From positions 1-15,544 of the forward strand of contig JAKALV010000050.1 in the NCBI GenBank assembly GCA_021824055.1: a DNA stretch of 15,544 nt, in the 5' to 3' direction. How positions within the stretch are numbered: position 1 is the first letter of the stretch; every line of letters starts with the position of its first letter. The notes below the pieces were generated by a model, which did no database searches, was not told the origin of the DNA, and saw only the letters and a program-made list of their open reading frames with translations. Made by a program: the position numbers and the translations under genes. This DNA is from Acidobacteriota bacterium (GTDB lineage Bacteria; Acidobacteriota; Vicinamibacteria; Vicinamibacterales; SCN-69-37). Shown piece after piece: positions 14,101 through 15,544 of the stretch.

Positions 14101-14189
14101 CCGCGCGATGGAGCCGACGACGCGGGTATCATTTTGAAAAAATCTGAGGAACGAGCGCGCCGCGGCTCATCGCGGGCGTTCGGTTAGAG
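14095..14189 (+). other. attC-like integron recombination site
   Basis: GCCTAAC (14095-14101) matches the inverse core RYYYAAC; GTTAGAG (14183-14189) matches GTTRRR but not the final Y, which comes from the next cassette. Outer arms CTAACCG and CGGTTAG pair over 7 bp. Inner arms CGCGATGGAGCCG (14104-14116) and CGGCTCATCGCG (14163-14174) pair with one unpaired G, like the extrahelical base of known attC sites. The terminal loop holds a small ATTTTGAAAAAAT hairpin. Length is about 95 bp, within the attC range. Confidence 0.65.
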
Positions 14190-14198
14190 AGACGAAAG

Positions 14199-14534
14199 AT
14201 GGCAGAATACGGTGAATGGAATCGCAAAGGGGCAACCCTGAGCGATGTGACGGCTCAGAAGGAGTTTGGGGTGAGCCGCGACTTCATCGTGAAAGGCATC
14301 CGAACCGGCAAACTTGAATACCGGGAGGGATCAATATGGGGAAACCCCTATCTCAAGGTCTTGCGAAGCCAACTTGAAATCTACATCGCTGAACAGTGCG
14401 GCGCGGACCGTTTATCGCACGGGAAGAACCAGACAAAGCTACGCGGAATCAAGAAGGAAATGACCGCCCTCAAGAAGCGCCTGAGTGAACTTGAGAATCG
14501 CAAAGCAGAACTTGAAACGGCGTTGAGGAAATAG
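14199..14534 (+). CDS. HTH/coiled-coil protein of a second, truncated cassette
   Basis: 111 aa from ATG 14199, nine bases after the attC-like site. Residues 12-60 look like an excisionase/MerR-type helix-turn-helix: LSDVTAQKEFGVSRDFIVKG, then TGKLEYREGSIWGNPYLKVL and a SQLEIYIAE helix. Residues 80-111 are a charged coiled coil (KKEMTALKKRLSELENRKAE). Proteins of this look are, to my memory, common in environmental cassette and accessory regions, with function unknown; DNA binding is the likeliest role. Codon and base use (about 48% GC in one line) differ sharply from the chromosome. The matching inverse core CTCTAAC expected at the end of this cassette is absent downstream. Confidence 0.75.
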   Translation: MAEYGEWNRKGATLSDVTAQKEFGVSRDFIVKGIRTGKLEYREGSIWGNPYLKVLRSQLEIYIAEQCGADRLSHGKNQTKLRGIKKEMTALKKRLSELENRKAELETALRK

Positions 14535-14990
14535 CAGACCGACCAGGGCCGGCACCCGACCGGCGCGAGTGCCATGATGAGCGCCGGCTGGTGAGGCCTC
14601 ACGTTGCCGAAGCGAGAGACGCATATTCGGCATTTGTCCAGGAGCAAGCCGTGTATGTGGACTCCTCGTTAGCCGAGGATGACTTGGTGAAGCTCGCCGA
14701 GCAGAGGATTGCTGAACTTCAGCGGCTAGAGTAGTGCGTAGGGGGCCCTGCCAAGAAAGGCCACTCAGCTGATTGGTTACGTACAGAACTCCTACACACA
14801 AAATGAATGCGGCCTTAATTTGTGTGACAAAAGTGAGAGCGGTCAGAATTGCGGCGAACCCCAAGCCTACCGCGGCGCCTACGATGAAGTCACGCAGCTG
14901 ATGATGGACAAGCCTCTCTTTGAACGGTGCATGCCGCAGGCCCGCGCGGACAAACCTTGTTGAACTGAACCTCGGGGCGGCCCGCTCAGG
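14535..14990. other. Stretch without a confident gene after cassette 2
   Basis: Low-GC sequence with no att core pair and no known motif. It contains one short plus-strand frame (14591-14734, listed separately). A minus-strand frame open between about 14995 and 14439 has a hydrophobic part near 14760-14900 reading FIVGAAVGLGFAAILTALTF. That frame lacks a good start codon and later runs antisense to the 111-aa gene. The boundary between cassette material and the cyclase fragment lies here. Confidence 0.5.
14591..14734 (+). CDS. Possible 47-aa small protein
   Basis: GTG start, 47 aa, with a plausible natural composition: helical segments EARDAYSAFVQEQAVYVD and DDLVKLAEQRIAELQRLE. The frame is open back to a TGA near 14510 but has no ATG, and no ribosome site precedes the GTG. 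It may be a decayed C-terminal fragment instead of a gene. Confidence 0.2.
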   Translation: MRPHVAEARDAYSAFVQEQAVYVDSSLAEDDLVKLAEQRIAELQRLE

Positions 14991-15197
14991 CTATGGGGAT
15001 TGTAAGGCGGCGTCGGTGAGAACAATGTCCTGACGTGCGGTCTCGGGACGCGCGGTAACGCGCATGCGCCAGTCGTAGCTGCTGTTCTCGAGGGAAACGC
15101 CGAAGGTGGATTGGGCCGCGAGCAAGGCCAGGCAAGCCGCCGCCAGGCCCAACGAAGCACCTATCGTGAGGTGTCGGGCATTCACCCACTCACCCAT
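14991..15197 (-). pseudogene. Truncated N-terminus of a second CHASE2 adenylate cyclase
   Basis: 68 codons from ATG 15197: a signal-anchor helix (TIGASLGLAAACLALLAA), then FGVSLENSSYDWRMRVTARP and ETARQDIV. This matches residues 26-53 of the intact cyclase with two substitutions, then departs into LTDAALQSP and a stop. An 88-bp block (15022-15109) is identical to 12557-12644 at 81 positions. The rest of CHASE2 and the catalytic domain are absent. It lies directly downstream of tRNA-Glu, the same position the intact cyclase holds relative to the displaced tRNA tail. Confidence 0.8.
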
Positions 15198-15213
15198 TCA
15201 CTCAATCACCCAT
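15182..15213. repeat. Octamer tandem repeat (TCACCCAT)n
   Basis: Four period-8 units (TCACCCAC, TCACCCAT, TCACTCAA, TCACCCAT) fill the spacer between tRNA-Glu and the cyclase fragment and overlap its start codon. Same period, different word, from the repeats at 101 and 5138. Confidence 0.7.
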
Positions 15214-15220
15214 TGGTTTA

Positions 15221-15241
15221 TTTGGTAGCGATACGGGGATT
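15221..15241 (-). repeat. tRNA-Glu 3' end, right copy of the 21-bp direct repeat
   Basis: Matches 12780-12800 at 20 of 21 bases. It covers the CCA end, the 3' acceptor strand and part of the T-arm of the intact tRNA, the usual target of tyrosine-recombinase islands. Confidence 0.7.
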
Positions 15242-15297
15242 CGAACCCCGGTTCTGTGGTTGAGAACCACATGTCCTAACCCCTAGACGATATCGCC
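15223..15297 (-). tRNA. tRNA-Glu (anticodon CUC)
   Basis: 75 bases with encoded CCA. Acceptor GGCGATA pairs with TATCGCT (a G-U first pair), D-arm GTC...GAC, anticodon stem TGTGG/CCACA with loop TTCTCAA (anticodon CTC), four-base variable loop, T-arm CGGGG TTCGAAT CCCCG. All arms close, so it looks functional. A TACCAT hexamer about 20 bases upstream (minus strand, 15318-15323) may be its -10. It is the likely integration target of the adjacent accessory segment. Confidence 0.95.
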
Positions 15298-15349
15298 ACA
15301 AGAGGCGTGAAACTCACATGGTAGCATGAGACGAACTGCGCTTATTCCT

Positions 15350-15544
15350 ATGCGGCACAACCTTCTGATCGTCCTGTTGTCCTCCGCGCTTGCAGGTGCC
15401 GCGTGCGGCTCCGCGCCTGCCCCCACGCCGGCCCCCGCGGCGGCGCCCGGCAAGAAAGTGGACCCGGCGACGGCGGGGTCGATCACCGGCCGCGTCACGC
15501 TCACGGGCCCGGTGCCCGCGCCGGAAACGCTGCACATCACGGCC
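15350..15544 (+). CDS. Lipoprotein, N-terminal part (runs off the window)
   Basis: 65 codons visible from ATG 15350; ATG 15326 is in frame and adds eight residues. A lipoprotein signal (MRHNLLIVLLSSALAGAAC, lipobox LAGAAC) predicts lipid attachment at that cysteine. A Pro/Ala-rich linker (APAPTPAPAAAPG) leads into a strand-rich start, TAGSITGRVTLTGPVPAPETL. That opening is typical of beta-sandwich, carboxypeptidase-regulatory or cupredoxin-like domains in Acidobacteriota envelope proteins. The domain itself lies beyond the window, so the function is open. Confidence 0.8.
   Translation, partial: MRHNLLIVLLSSALAGAACGSAPAPTPAPAAAPGKKVDPATAGSITGRVTLTGPVPAPETLHITA

Larger units (their letters stand above)
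13122..14183 (+). mobile_element. Integron gene cassette 1 (two genes)
   Basis: A 1062-bp unit from the TT of the left core site to the G of the right one. It carries two plus-strand genes and ends with an attC-like element. The free circle would join GTTAGGC to the attC, giving R'/R'' arms that pair perfectly (GCCTAAC/GTTAGGC). Most cassettes carry one gene; two is less usual. Confidence 0.6.
12780..15241. mobile_element. tRNA-Glu-associated accessory segment with integron cassettes, no integrase visible
   Basis: The segment is bounded by a 21-bp direct repeat (20/21) of the tRNA-Glu 3' end at 12780-12800 and 15221-15241. This is the arrangement left by site-specific integration into a tRNA gene: an intact tRNA on one side and a displaced 3' tail on the other. 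The contents are low in GC (hand counts 35/60 at 13141-13200 and 29/60 at 14341-14400, against 46/60 at 12001-12060). They face away from the flanking operon and include integron-type att sites. No integrase or transposase is visible, so the element is a remnant or a non-autonomous island. Confidence 0.6.

Noticed and set aside
14439..14864. 141-aa minus-strand frame with a hydrophobic N-terminus
   Set aside because: TTG start without a ribosome site, and its second half is antisense to the better-supported 111-aa gene; kept only as a note on the gene-free stretch.

Overview
The window is high-GC bacterial chromosome. A hand-counted flanking line (12001-12060) is 46/60 G+C. Several features suggest an environmental Acidobacteriota, perhaps of the Vicinamibacteria: a large secreted VPS10/BNR protein, a CHASE2-adenylate cyclase, TRAP-type transport, and genes with a -10-like hexamer only 5-9 bases before the start codon. 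This placement is inference from gene content and style; no marker gene is present.

Layout, left to right. (1) 1-91: the tail of a probable TRAP transporter large permease, followed by an octamer tandem repeat. (2) 154-802: a GxxExxY (PDDEXK_3-like) gene enclosed by a 27-bp inverted repeat (26/27). (3) 820-3495: a secreted VPS10/BNR-repeat protein. (4) 3537-5100, minus strand: a small HTH protein with overlapping palindromes at its start, and a proline racemase-family enzyme carrying an in-frame repetitive insert. (5) 5214-7964, plus strand: an ornithine cyclodeaminase/mu-crystallin-family reductase, a TPR protein and a membrane-anchored protein, in one operon. The reductase and the divergent racemase-family enzyme suggest a (hydroxy)proline salvage route. 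(6) 8147-12714, minus strand: a tight three-gene operon of CHASE2 class III adenylate cyclase, M48 metalloprotease, and an MscS channel with a C-terminal cyclic-nucleotide-binding domain. The cyclase and the cNMP-binding channel together make a plausible self-contained cAMP-gated channel module. (7) 12780-15241: a 2.4-kb low-GC accessory segment between a 21-bp copy of the tRNA-Glu 3' end and the intact tRNA-Glu(CUC). (8) 15350-end: the start of a lipoprotein gene.

The accessory segment is the most unusual part. It contains what looks like an integron gene cassette. The cassette starts at a GTTAGGC core site (13121) and ends in an attC-like imperfect palindrome (14095-14189) whose inverse core GCCTAAC is the exact complement of the cassette's own start. 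It encodes a secreted cysteine-containing protein and an unrecognised protein. A second, apparently truncated cassette encodes a 111-aa HTH/coiled-coil protein. No integrase gene of either integron or tRNA-island type is visible. Next to the tRNA lies a truncated second copy of the CHASE2-cyclase start. Five of its seven base changes against the intact gene are silent, which suggests it came from a related genome rather than from local decay.

Functions were assigned by reading motifs; no database search was run.
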